Origin: Anoplolepis gracilipes
Taxonomy: Eukaryota; Arthropoda; Insecta; Hymenoptera; Formicidae
Assembly (NCBI RefSeq): GCF_047496725.1
Contig: NC_132980.1
Location: 7,608,572 to 7,672,571, forward strand
Direction of reading: 5' to 3'
DNA: 64,000 nucleotides
The notes under the pieces are model-generated. The model did no database searches, had not been told where the DNA came from, and saw nothing but the letters and a program-made list of their open reading frames with translations. Both the position numbers and the translations under genes were made by a program. Below, one piece after another: positions 24,790-36,724 of the stretch; position 1 is the stretch's first letter; every line of letters starts with the position of its first letter.

Positions 24790-24920
24790 TAATATTATAG
24801 AATAAATATATATTAAGTTCATTTTATTTGTCTCCTGAGCAAAAATGCACATAGTTCTATTATGTTTATTATATTTGTCAATTACAAATTATATACAAAT
24901 TCCATAATTTTAATTAATAA
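24790..24920. repeat. Inverted repeat B, left copy
   Basis: Includes CCTGAGCAAAAATGCACATA. It pairs with about 26035-26165 (minus strand: CCTGAGCAAAAATGCGCATA), roughly 85% alike. Confidence 0.75.
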
Positions 24921-25324
24921 ACAACACTAATATTAATATAACAGTATAATACATACTGAATATAGATATTTATTCAAATTTTCTTTTAACTAGCAAACAA
25001 ATATTATGTAGAAATAATTTTAAAATGTTTTAAATTATAAAAGGTAATATTTCCTGTCTGTTATTATTAGTAATAAGACAATAGAATATTTATCATCTGT
25101 TATAATAAAAAGTATTTTCCTGTGATGTAAATTAATTTTTTGTAAATATAATGCTGTTGAGAAATGACACCTAACACATTTGCATACTCTTTGAACTTTG
25201 ACAACCTTACATTCTAATTGTAAGAATACAAGAGAAAAAGCTACATGGTTAATCAAATATTTTTCCTCATTTTCATCACATAAATAGATAGCACATATAG
25301 AAAAGTAATAAAAATTAAGAATCA

Positions 25325-25540
25325 GAAAATACATAAATGGATGTACATATATTAGCACATATAGGAAAAATGAAGAATGAGTTTATAAATAGATGTTCAT
25401 GTAGAATCAGAAAATAATCAAAATATCTAACATTCCAGTAAACAAAATCGATAAATCTACTAACAATTTTTATTCATTTAATACTGAATTTAATATGACA
25501 ATGTATTTTACAAATTTTAATTTCTTTTATAAATATATAA
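25325..25540. repeat. Inverted repeat A, right copy
   Basis: Reverse complement of 24490-24735, with indels. Confidence 0.8.
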
Positions 25541-25667
25541 AATTTGAACTTAATAAATATAAGACATGTATGTATAGAGAGTGAAAGCAAATTTATAAAT
25601 ATATAAATAGTAGAAAAATCGACTACATTAAAAAAAATCATTCAAAAGAAAATGTAAATAAATTTCT

Positions 25668-25742
25668 GAATTAATTCCAATTTCGTATTTATTTTATATT
25701 CCGAATAAATTTTGAATTTATCAGATTTTTTGCATTATTATA
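25668..25742. repeat. Diverged copy of one arm of the 29541 palindrome
   Basis: TTTATTTTATATTCCGAATA and AGATTTTTTGCATTAT match the right arm of the perfect palindrome at 29541-29671. The other arm is absent. Confidence 0.75.
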
Positions 25743-26034
25743 ATGATAAAATGTTTGATTACTATCAAACTGATAATTTTTTAATTGTATAAAAATCGAG
25801 TATAATATTATTTATTATATTATTTGTAAGAAAATAAATAAAAAAAAGATATATATATATATATTTAGAAAAAATTGCAAATAATAATAAAATTTAATTA
25901 TATAATTAGATTCTAAGTGAAAGATTATTTACTTGCTTTTATACTTTGTTTTTAATTATATTAAAACATATTTACATATTAGATAAGTACAATAGATTCG
26001 ATATAATAAGAGATAAACTTCACATTATAAGTCA

Positions 26035-26165
26035 TGATTTAAAAAAATTTTTTAATTTATATTTAATTTGTAATCGACAAATATAATAAACGTAATAGAA
26101 CTATGCGCATTTTTGCTCAGGAATAGACAAATAAAATGATTTTAACAGATATTTATTCTATAAAA
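26035..26165. repeat. Inverted repeat B, right copy
   Basis: Reverse complement of 24790-24920. On the plus strand the order is A, B, A', B', so this is not one simple inverted duplication. Confidence 0.75.
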
Positions 26166-27161
26166 TTAAATAATTTATATAATAAGAGAAGGTGTCAAAA
26201 ATTTACTTATATTAATTAATATATTTATTTATTTAATTTATTTTTTAATTTAAAAAATTAAACATATTAAAAATATCCGTTCTGATTGTCTTTCCCCTTG
26301 ATGTTATTATGACTTTATTTAATGGTCAAGTTGACGATCCGGTCACATTGACGATCAATGTGTCAAAGCACATGTATCAGTGACATTCTGATGTAACCGA
26401 TTAATTTGTGCGACCTCTGTGCAGATTTTAATGAGTTCTCGTTCCTTCGATTATCTTATTTCAATTTTCATATTTAATTCTTATTTAATTTTAAAGAACT
26501 GCAGAGGTCAGATGCCATCAGATTTCCTCGTGAGATACTTGCCAACATTTTATTACTGTTTATTCATGACATAATTTAACATGACATTTTTTTAACTGCA
26601 ATATAATTTTCGCTGAAGATAAGATAAAAAACAATTTAAAATATATGTTATTAATGTATATTATGCATTATAACTAAATTAACTGTGCCTGGATTAATAT
26701 TTGTCTTTTTGGCGTTTAATAATTTTAGAAAACTTAATAATTTTAGAAAAACATACAATTTAGAATTTGTGTGTAGGGATAAAATATACATAAAATCTGT
26801 GTTATCTATACAAGTAACTCCCTCTCTCATTAATGATCTCGAAACAGCTTACAACATAGGCCGCTGATATAAAACACACAAGGATGATACTTTATCAATG
26901 ATCGAAAAATCAGGAAACTCATTCATTTATATCCTTTCATAGTATATATTTATTTAATTAAAAGTATGTATAGTGCTATACTCTGTGTATCAAGATTTGT
27001 TATTCATGTATTTTTGCAGTTACACTTTATGTAATTTATTAAAAGTCGCAGTTTTTATTGTTTTGTTATGTTACGAATACAAATTTTTATGTTCGTTCTT
27101 TAAATATATGAAAATAATGTGAATATAGAATACTATAAAATCTAATAAAATTCTATCGCAT

Positions 27162-27336
27162 GCCTGTTTAAAGTAGATACGCCTGAGTAAATCAAGCATG
27201 TGGGTTGCATATCTGTGTGTTTGTTTAAAGCTGATATACCTGAACATACCGAGCGCACGTATATCGTGTAACCGCACACCAACTTAAAGCAGATATGCTC
27301 AAATTCATCAAGTACACATAATACAACTATATGTCT
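27162..27336. repeat. Three diverged tandem units of about 58 bp
   Basis: Each unit carries a form of TTAAAGYWGATAYRC followed by TGA/TCA and an ATC/ATACC-AGC stretch (27170, 27227, 27284). They are more GC-rich than the flanks. Confidence 0.6.
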
Positions 27337-27410
27337 ATTTTCGCTCTCCCTTTCTCTCGGTCCCTCCCCACTCTCTTATTCTTAAAAAGATAAGATCTGC
27401 TTATTTTCTT

Positions 27411-27717
27411 TTATAAAGTAAAAAATACAATACATAATTATATATATATATATTTAGTTACAAAATATATTACAAATTATATTACAAAATTTCATACAAA
27501 ATATATAATCGAAAATGAGATAATAAGTATTACATTTTACAAAAATCTTTGAAATGCATTTTATTTTATAAAGTAAAAAATACAATACATAATATATATA
27601 TATATATATTTAGTTACAAAATATATTACAAATTATATTACAAAATTTCATACAAAATATATAATCGAAAATGAGATAATAAGTATTACATTTTACAAAA
27701 ATCTTTGAAATGCATAC
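27411..27717. repeat. Recent tandem duplication, period about 155 bp
   Basis: 27411-27565 and 27566-27717 are almost identical (AAGTAAAAAATACAATACAT ... AAATCTTTGAAATGCAT). They differ mainly in the length of an internal TA run, so the duplication is recent. Confidence 0.92.
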
Positions 27718-29418
27718 ATAATATAGAATTTACTATAAAACAAACTAAACAAGTTTATAAACGATAATTACAAGATATTTAACATTAATAGTAAGAAATT
27801 CATTTATAAAAAAGACACAGTTACAAAACTTATTTTAAGTATTACATAATGTAAGTAATTACGACCACAATAATTATTAATTAATTATCTTCTTTTCAAT
27901 TGTGAGAAAAAATAATAATGTTGTAGAATAGTAGTATAGTAGTATAGTAGTAATATAATAATAAGTAGTAATAATGGAATTTTATTAAGCATGCAGAAAA
28001 ATTTCCACAGAAAAGATAAAAAACTTTGACGTGTGAGTCAACAATTATGAAGAAGTAGATAACCAGCATGGTATTTCCCAATAGTATATGACGAGTAAAT
28101 AAATTGACGACAGTTGTGTTCAATTGCGATATACGTAATTTCTATAAAATATAAACGTTTATTTAAACAATGTAATTTATTTTAGATTTTTTTAATTGCA
28201 GTTCGTTAAATAACATATGACGTAAAGAAATAAATGGCGTACGTGTAGCGTGCGCTTTGCAATATATTCCAGAGTTACTGTAAATACAATAATTTTATTC
28301 TGCCGCTCGCGTTGTGTCTACAATTTCTTTTGACCTCATTTTATAATCCTGTTTAGCTTCTTGTTAAAAGTCAAAACATTTCCAATCAGCCTGTAATTTA
28401 GTCGTGTGATTCATACACAATTGCATCATAACTTATTTGCCGTACTTAACATTTTAGAATACATAGTATTTATGCTAATCAATGTTTGCTAATTTTTATT
28501 TATTGTAGAAGAATTGGTTTATAGAGTTCAAACTTTAAACATTCGTTTTATTTATAAATAAAATAATAATAATGAGATTATATAAAAGGTCTGTCTTTAA
28601 ATCATTGCATAAAAGTTAACTGGTTAGGTCAACCGAATTTAATGTGACGCATATATTTTTATTATTGCACGTCATTGCTTCATTTAATATGTTTTTGTAA
28701 ATCACGATGAAAAGTATATATAAGTCTCTGGTATAATATAATAAAATAACGTTTACACATGTATGTATATAGAAGATTTGTATAAAATAATCAATGTAAA
28801 TATTTGCAAAATTCAAGTATATATATAGGCAAATTTTTTTATATAACATTTATAATATTACTTAACATTTTTTTATATAAAATAGAGAGAGGGAATATCG
28901 TATGAGAAAAGCATTTTTATTTATAGATGCAGAGACTTACAAAGTTAAAAAAAGGATAAATCTGCAGTTACATATTTTTTTCTTTAAAATAACTATATGT
29001 TTTCCTTACATCAATTAATTCCTCTCATTATTCTGTGCATAAAAATATTGAGGCAAGATAATCGAAAAATGAATTTACAAGATATTTCATAATTTATCTA
29101 AAATTTTGTGAAATAAAGTATAAACAGCATAAAATATCTCTTAGACTATTAATTTTTTGATCATTATAGCCTTTTCATCATTAACTTTTTACACAAAATA
29201 TTGTAAGGAATGAATTTCATTAAAAAGTTAAGATAGTTTCATTAAAAAAAAAAGATGGACCTTGTCTCTGATTTGATTTCTCTAAGCCTTCCACTTACAA
29301 ACAAAATCATTTTTATCATATCTTCTTTCGTATTAAATATTTTTTGTATAAAGAATTAATTTTTATACGTCTTCATTTCTTGCAAATATTTATCAGTCAT
29401 TTTATACAAATTATCACC
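27718..29418. other. AT-rich intergenic DNA upstream of the reductase gene
   Basis: No gene or RNA recognised. The open frames at 27896-28123 and 28616-28849 (minus) are AT-driven. Confidence 0.5.
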
Positions 29419-29515
29419 AAAGTTTTTATCAATTTTTACAAGTCTAACTCTTACGAAATCAGAATAAAAATTCACAATTTTGAATAAGTAGCACGATATT
29501 TGATCACTATTTTAA
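29419..29515 (-). repeat. Inverted copy of the reductase 5' leader
   Basis: The reverse complement of this 97-base stretch matches 30361-30457 with about one mismatch. The plus-strand partner ends 17 bases before the reductase start codon. Confidence 0.9.
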
Positions 29516-29540
29516 CTATTTGAATTATATATATATATAT

Positions 29541-29671
29541 AATGCAAAAAATCTAATAAATTCGAAATTTATTCGGAATATAAAATAAATACAAAATTAA
29601 TTCAAAATGAATTAATTTTGTATTTATTTTATATTCCGAATAAATTTCGAATTTATTAGATTTTTTGCATT
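29541..29671. repeat. Perfect 131-bp palindrome
   Basis: Two identical 63-bp arms (start AATGCAAAAAATCTAATAAA) with a 5-base loop (AAAAT), embedded between TA runs. It may be a small foldback transposon inserted at TA. A single diverged arm exists at 25668-25742. Confidence 0.95.
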
Positions 29672-30360
29672 ATATATATATATATATATATATGTGGTAA
29701 TTTGTATACTTACATTTTATTTTTAAGAATGATTTCTTTTAATGTAATTGCGCATATATATATAAATTTATTATTAAAAATTTTTTAAAAAATTATTATA
29801 CATTAAAATAAGTTAAATTAACGTAAAAATTACATTAAAATAAACCAAATAATTTATTGGTTTATAATAAGATATAAATACATAAAAAAAAGTTTTTAAC
29901 TAAATTATAAATAGTATTTTAAATTAAAAAATACAAAACATAAGATATATATGCACGTGTATGGATAAGGTCCTTTTGCTTAGTCATAGGAATCATTAAA
30001 ATACGATAGCTAATGTAATTATCTTGCTCTCTTTCTCTTAAATAAGTATTCCCTTCTCTTGCATTCAATATACATTTATTCAATGTTAAAGAATTAATGT
30101 TCCCCTTCTTTTGGCTTTCAATTACCTTTTTATACTCCCGCTTTTTCTTTTCTTACTCAGTAGAAACGTGATTGTCGTTGTATCTACCACGATATCGTTT
30201 GTCGTTACTGTATTGTAATTGCTAATGTTGATTCTTTATAGCTATATTTCGAGGAAAAGCATTCTATATATCTTAAGGAACATTCTAGAAATAGTTTACC
30301 TATACATTGTGAAAATTAAAATTGATAGAAAATTACATAAGTCATCAGTTATATCACATC

Positions 30361-30468
30361 GTTAAAATAGTGATCAAATATCGTGCCACTTATTCAAAAT
30401 TGTGAATTTTTATTCTGATTTCGTAAGAGTTAGACTTGTAAAAATTGATAAAAACTTTTGTTACGCAG
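30361..30468 (+). promoter_or_regulatory. Reductase 5' leader / possible UTR splice acceptor
   Basis: The stretch upstream of the start codon ends in TTGTTACGCAG followed by AACAAGATGG, so a 5'UTR intron acceptor at 30467-30468 is plausible, but it may simply be exonic leader. It is duplicated in inverted form at 29419-29515. No TATA box can be picked out in this AT-rich context. Confidence 0.4.
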
Positions 30469-30474
30469 AACAAG

Positions 30475-31143
30475 ATGGCAAAAAAAAGAACCTATGTTGA
30501 GGAAATGTTGAATATGTCGGATTTACCCGACACTACTCCTTATCAAAGTGAAATCCCTGAATTCTTCGCGGGTTGTAAGGTCCTTATAACAGGTGCTTCC
30601 GGTTTTCTTGGTATACTTTTAATAGAAAAATTATTGCGGTAAGTATTCTCTTTTTGATATGAAAATTTTTAATGTAATATAAAAATGATGTACAAAATAG
30701 TTTAGACGTATGTAACATGAAATAATTCTTTGAGGCATTTCAATAATTTTTCTTTTATAATAAATAAAGCGTTATTAGAATCACATAATCTCTATCGCTA
30801 AATTACACTACATTCTATTTTTAGCAAATTAAAACTGGACTTATAAATTTATATTTTTTCTACAATATAAATTTTTTAATGATAGAATTCTAATATAATG
30901 TTTAATATAATATAACCGTTAAGATATTAACAAGATAAAAATATAATCGTAAATCGCGTGATATATATATAGATACTTGCCAAAATTTATTAAAAATAAA
31001 TAAAACATCCATAGATGCTGCCCAAATATTGAGAAGATGTATGTATTAATGAGGGCAAAGAAAGAAAAATCACCAGAACAGCGATTTGAAGAGCACTTCA
31101 ACAGCCCTGTAATAATATAAAAAAATATTTATAATTAAATGAA

Positions 31144-31185
<42 letters not shown>

Positions 31186-33742
31186 TATGTGTGATTTTTT
31201 TCTACAATATATTTTGGATTTTTAGGTTTATGACAAACTAAAAAAAGAGAAGCCCAATTTTAATACCAAAGTAATATTGATAGAAACTGATATAAGCAGA
31301 TTAGATCTCGGATTGTCACCAGAAAATCGAAAACGTATTTTAGATACAAATATAATTTTCCACGGAGCAGCGACTGTACGATTTAACGAATCCATTCGAC
31401 AAGCAGTCAATATAAATGTTAGAGGAACAAAAGAATTTCTTCTCCTCGCAAAAGAAATGCCAGATTTAAAAGTATATAAAAATTTGATTTTATTTGAGAT
31501 TCATTTTTATAACTTCAAAAATGCGACTTTATAGATTACACAATTACTTTTCAGGCATTCATTTATATATCTACTGCATTTTCTCAATGCGTACACAAAT
31601 TCATTGAAGAAAAGTTTTATTCTCCACCTATTGAAACGGAGAAAATTTTAACATTACTTGATATTTTGAATGATGAACAGTTGGAAAAATTAACGCCAGC
31701 GTAAGTGTCTCCTATTTAAAAAATTAAAAACTTAAGAAAATTAAGTTAAATGTTTCATTTAATATGTTTATACTCAACAAAAATATTTTATAACATTATA
31801 TTTACTAGATCATAACAACGCGCGTAGAATTTGTCCCTAATTCTTTTTTCTGTTTCTTTTCTTTTTCTCTCTCTTTTTTTCTCTTATGTACTATACTTCC
31901 TAATATATATTTAAAAATGTATATTATTAATATTCTCGAAATTTTGCTTCTCTTTTCGATTTCAATTTTTCTTATATTTATAAACTCCTAAGAATTTCAC
32001 ACGATAATATCAATTTAAATATTAATTGAATTGTTCTTATTTTGTACCTTAAATAGTTTCACACTTAGAGATATAAAAAGTAGAGCTTTTGGCAAAATGC
32101 TTAAATGAGAAAATAAAGGAAAATTACGATTCTTTTTCGTTCGCAATTTGTATTCGATTGATATAAGATTGCAATAAATATATATTTTTTATAATCTTTA
32201 TTTATTGATTAAATGTGCATGCGTGTGCAGATTAATAGGTAACTGGCCGAATACATACGCCTATACAAAAGCAATTGCTGAAGATACTGTGCGGCAATTT
32301 AGTATTGGAATTCCGAGCTGCATCGTACGCCCGTCGATTATAATATCAACGGCAAAAGAACCAATGCCTGGGTGGATTAATAATGTATATGGAGCGGTGG
32401 GTGTCGTCATGGGCGCTGCCATAGGTTTATTACGTACTTTGCACTGCCCACCTGAATATATAGCAGAATTAGTACCTGCCGATTACGTTATTTCTCACTT
32501 AATCGTCGCGAGTTGGGACATTGCCAAAAGAAAGTGAGTTTATATTATTATAAGTACATTTTTTTAAATATTTTATATGTAAAATTAATTTGTATCATAT
32601 GTATCTGTAATAGCAATAGAAAGCAATAGAATTATATAAGCTTTATATATATATATATATATGTGTGTGTGTATAATAAATTGTAATGTTTTTTTCTTTT
32701 TTAACGACATATTTTTCTTTTCTAAGGACATACTTGATATCGATTATTGTGATTTTGTATTTATTCAAGTTTAAGTAGAACTATTTCGTTGACATTTTGA
32801 TTACAAAAATCTACAAATTAAAAATTATCTATAAATAATGTATAAAAAATTATCTACAAAAATATGTCAACGAAATGGTTTTACTTTAATACTTTATTTT
32901 ATTATTTTGTAATGTATATTTTTCATTATAGAAATAAACTACTGAGCATCGAAAATGCGAATTCAGAGATACCGGAAACCGAGAGAGTGCCAATTTATAA
33001 CTATGTGTCAATATGCCAAAATCCCATTACTTGGGACAGATTTCTGAATTTGAATAAGGTTTATGGCATGCAAGTAGTGAGCACGCACGCTGTATGGTAT
33101 TATATGCTTGTGCTAAACAGATACAAATTTATGCATGATATCTGTGTAATATTTCTACACATGATACCTGCTATCATAATCGATAGTCTGCTCTTTCTTC
33201 TTGGTCAAACACCTACGTAAGAATATCATTGATTTCATCTATGGATAATAAATCTTTGAATAATAAAAAATTCTTGCAAAAAATACAGATGTCACATTTT
33301 ACAGGCTACGAAAGACTTATGAGAAGATAAACAAGTTTAACTCCGCAATATCGTACTTTTCATCACAACAATGGCAATTCTGCAACGACGCCGTTGTACA
33401 ACTCTGGGAACGCACGAATCTAGCTGATCGTGAAATTTTTGATTTTAACATAGATAATTTAGACTGGGAATCATATCTTAAACATATGATTCCTGGCATG
33501 CGTGTATACCTACTTAAAGATCCGATGGAGACTCTAGAAAAAGGACGAAAGAAATATAGAAAGTGAGTATTCTGCGTATAGATAATGCGAATTTTTATTA
33601 TAACTTTTATCTTGCAAAACGTATAATGAGTTTTATTTTTTCCAGGCTGAAAATTGCTCATTATACAATAATAACCGTTCTCTCGATTTTGCTAGTATGG
33701 GGCATTTTAAGCTTAATAATTCGCATAATATCATTATTTTGA
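30475..33742 (+). CDS. Fatty acyl-CoA reductase (alcohol-forming), complete
   Basis: Eight exons: 30475-30638, 31015-31108, 31226-31471, 31555-31700, 32231-32533, 32932-33216, 33305-33562, 33646-33742. They total 1593 nt and give 530 residues and a stop (family about 500-550). All introns are GT...AG and all phases close. Residues 39-46, TGASGFLG, form the Rossmann NAD(P)H-binding loop. Residues 226-230, YAYTK, give the YxxxK catalytic pair of extended short-chain dehydrogenases. HGAATVRF, IYISTAFSQC and VRPSII are typical of the NAD-binding_4 domain. The C-terminal FAR_C (sterile) domain lies around residues 370-480, and a hydrophobic segment ends the protein. The family reduces acyl-CoA to fatty alcohol with NADPH, usually at the ER or peroxisome, for waxes, cuticular lipids or pheromones. 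Substrate length cannot be read from sequence. ATG 30475 has a good context (CAAGATGG) and no in-frame ATG precedes it. Confidence 0.96.
31146..31182. repeat. TA microsatellite in reductase intron 2
   Basis: Pure TA run between coding exons 2 and 3. Confidence 0.95.
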
Positions 33743-33803
33743 TTTGTTAAAGTTATTTTCGTTTTTGTTAAGATAAAATTTTAAAGGCTAAAAAATTGTA
33801 AGT

Positions 33804-33809
33804 AATAAA
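33804..33809 (+). terminator. Candidate polyadenylation signal of the reductase gene
   Basis: First AATAAA after the stop codon, 62 nt downstream. Others are likely by chance in this AT-rich DNA, so the true site is uncertain. Confidence 0.4.
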
Positions 33810-34866
33810 AGAAGAATGGAATGGTTACAAATATATGTATGTCTTTACGTCTTTTACATTGACCTTACACACTACATTCTTCGAAAAAAAATTGATAGAC
33901 GCAAATACACACGCATTCCTTTTTTTAGTCTTGCGTATGTAACCATTAATTATGTACCTAAGACGAAACGTCCTTCATATTGTTTTTCTATTAAAGTTTA
34001 AAAATGCAAATTGATACAATGAACACTTAACGAATCGATAAAAGTTTTATAAGAATGTCTATAAACTTTTAATGAATTTTTACATAAATAATGTTAAGCT
34101 ATTATTTTGTTAAACATTATAATGTTATGTTATTTAACTGTAATATTTTTTCTTTTTTAATGACATACTTGATATCGATTGCAATAATTTTGTATTTATT
34201 TAAGTGTAAGTATTAATACTCGTTGCTCATTTAGAAACTTAATGTCTATAATTAGCACATATTATATGCAATACAAACAAAAGCAGAAAGAGAAAAACGC
34301 TCTTAGATAAACGCTATTAGATGCAAGTAAATTGTATATGCACATATACGTTGACAGCGTAATCAGGATAGACTTCTGTTTAATATTACGTTATGTAATA
34401 TTAAATTAAAACTAAATACTTTTAATTTAGGCAAATGCATATTTATAACATTAATTATCATATTCTCTTTCTTACAGAAAATTTTCATTGTCACTTTACC
34501 TTTTTATAAAATGATGTCATAGGTTCATGAAATTACGGTGTTAAGTAACAGAGTGATGTCGAATCAATTAACTTACAATTTATATAATTCAATGAAAATG
34601 CAAAAAGTTTGCGAATTATGCTGAGTATATCTTGAACGATAATTACGATATTTCTTTTTCTTTGTATTTCTTAGATTTTTTCGTATAAAAAAATTTATAT
34701 TGAATAATCAAAATTCAATAACAATCAAATAATGTAAATTATATAATATTAAGGTATAGTAAATTAATGCATCATCTTAACTTTCTACGAAGTTTAGCAT
34801 TCTCTCTCGTGAAGCGATGATATCAACATTTTTTTTTTATTATATATTATTATTATTTATTATTAT

Positions 34867-34888
34867 AATATATATATATTATATATAT

Positions 34889-34928
<40 letters not shown>

Positions 34929-34929
34929 A
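34867..34929. repeat. TA/TTA simple repeat
   Basis: TA runs interrupted by TTA. Confidence 0.9.
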
Positions 34930-35106
34930 CATTTTTTAAACAGTTTCATTTAAAAACTCATGCTGACATGACGTGTCTCGTTGTTTGTGTTTATCTCAAG
35001 TTTAATAACCGTTGATTTTAACTAAGTAACATATTTAATTGTTCCACAATTAAGTTCTACTTTTAAACATGTCCCATTGGATTCTTTCTTCTCTTTCTTA
35101 ATTTAC

Positions 35107-35147
35107 GTTTATACTTGAAAAGGACCACAATCATATGGTCGAAACGT
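35107..35147 (+). other. Hammerhead-like hairpin motif, copy 3 (degenerate)
   Basis: CTTGAAAAG precedes a perfect stem GACCA/TGGTC (35123-35127 and 35136-35140), then GAAACGT. An upstream ACGT (35105-35108) could pair with the trailing ACGT. AATAAATTGAATAA follows. The CTGAAGA box of copies 1 and 2 is changed here. Confidence 0.35.
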
Positions 35148-36724
35148 CGTGTGAATAAATTGAATAATTTTGGCTAGTCAGGTCGTTTTAACCCGTTGTT
35201 TATAATTAAATACTAGCGACTTTAATCTCTAACTTATAATTTTTTTTTTATTAGTATGTTTATAATATTTAAGTATACAGAAAATTATGCTATTTTTTTA
35301 AATATTATATATAACAGAGAGACTATACAATATAAAAATATATATATATTATATTATATTTCTAGATTTCGTACATATATTCTCAGTAAAGCAACAATAA
35401 CTTAACATTAATGTTATAATTTTTTATTCAATAATATAACTCAACTCAACAATCTAACATATGTCATGTACGTAACAGTTACATTGTTGGGTGGAAAATT
35501 ATATAACATTGATGGGATAATACTGTTGCTTTGTATTTAATGGATTAATTCGTGAGACTTCAAAGTTATTTTTAAAACTATGATGCATAAAATTTACAAT
35601 ATTTTGCAATCATTTGCTTAATAATTCTACGAATATTACAAAAATGTTATATACGTTACGTTTTTGTATACTAATTAGATCATTGACTGATTGGAGCATT
35701 GATATAAGCTGTCATAATAACAAAATATCTTTAAACTACTTTTGATTAAAAGAAGAAAATTATCCATAATATATAAAATATAAACTAAAAGAAAATTCTT
35801 ACCTAAATATTTTTATGATCTTCTCTTTTCATAAAATCACCTTTCAGTGTTTTCTGATAAAGTATTTTTACAAAACATGCAAGATGACAGAGGTAAGAAT
35901 TTCATTGACTTTGGAAAACATTATTACCATTGAATTACCATTTATGTCATAACCAATTTATGCTACGCAAATGCTGTCTTTACAATAGCTTTACAATCAA
36001 CAACACATTATGCTATATTGCAATATGCACAATTAATAATACATTCTCTGACACGGTGAGAATATGAAACTACCGTTGTAATGTTTGTGAAAAAATAAGC
36101 AGTGTTTAAATTAAATCTGCATGCAGATGAGATAATTGAGATTTATTCTTTTTTCTTGATTTTTTTCTCTCCTTTAAAATATATGCGGGTATATTTGAGA
36201 AAATTTTTTAAAATGTTTACGATAAAATATTACTATAAATATTACTAAATGATTAATATAAAAATAATAAATATTATTTACTTATGTATACGTATTTTCT
36301 AAGTACATGAAGTACACATTAATTTCGTTTTTAATAGTTTGAGTAGAAAACCAAACATGGTAGGTATATTCTGAGTGTACAATTGCACGCAATTCGAAAG
36401 AAAAAAATATGCAGAGAACCTGAAGATTTATGTAAACTCAAATAAAACTCTTGTATTCGAATATATAAAGTTCTTATTTAAATTATTCTTTCTGAGGCAT
36501 ATTTTTATGATTCATTTTTATTTTTGATTTGTTTTAACAATACGTATAAAATTATTATTAATTAAATATATTAAATGTATTATTAATTAATTTCATTATT
36601 AGTTAAAAATAAATAATATATTGAGAAAAGATTGTTTAAATGTTCATATAATTAGCTTTTCTTTAATAATTAAAATTATTTTTAAATAAAAACACTTTTC
36701 AACATTAAAATAATAATTTTATTA

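Larger units (their letters stand above)
33810..36715. other. AT-rich intergenic DNA 3' of the reductase gene
   Basis: Contains a TA/TTA-rich run (34867-34929) and the third hammerhead-like motif (35107-35147). No gene recognised. Confidence 0.5.

Noticed and set aside
30445..30474. Upstream extension of the reductase frame
   Set aside because: The frame stays open but begins at TTG. The first ATG is 30475, in a good context and at the usual family start.
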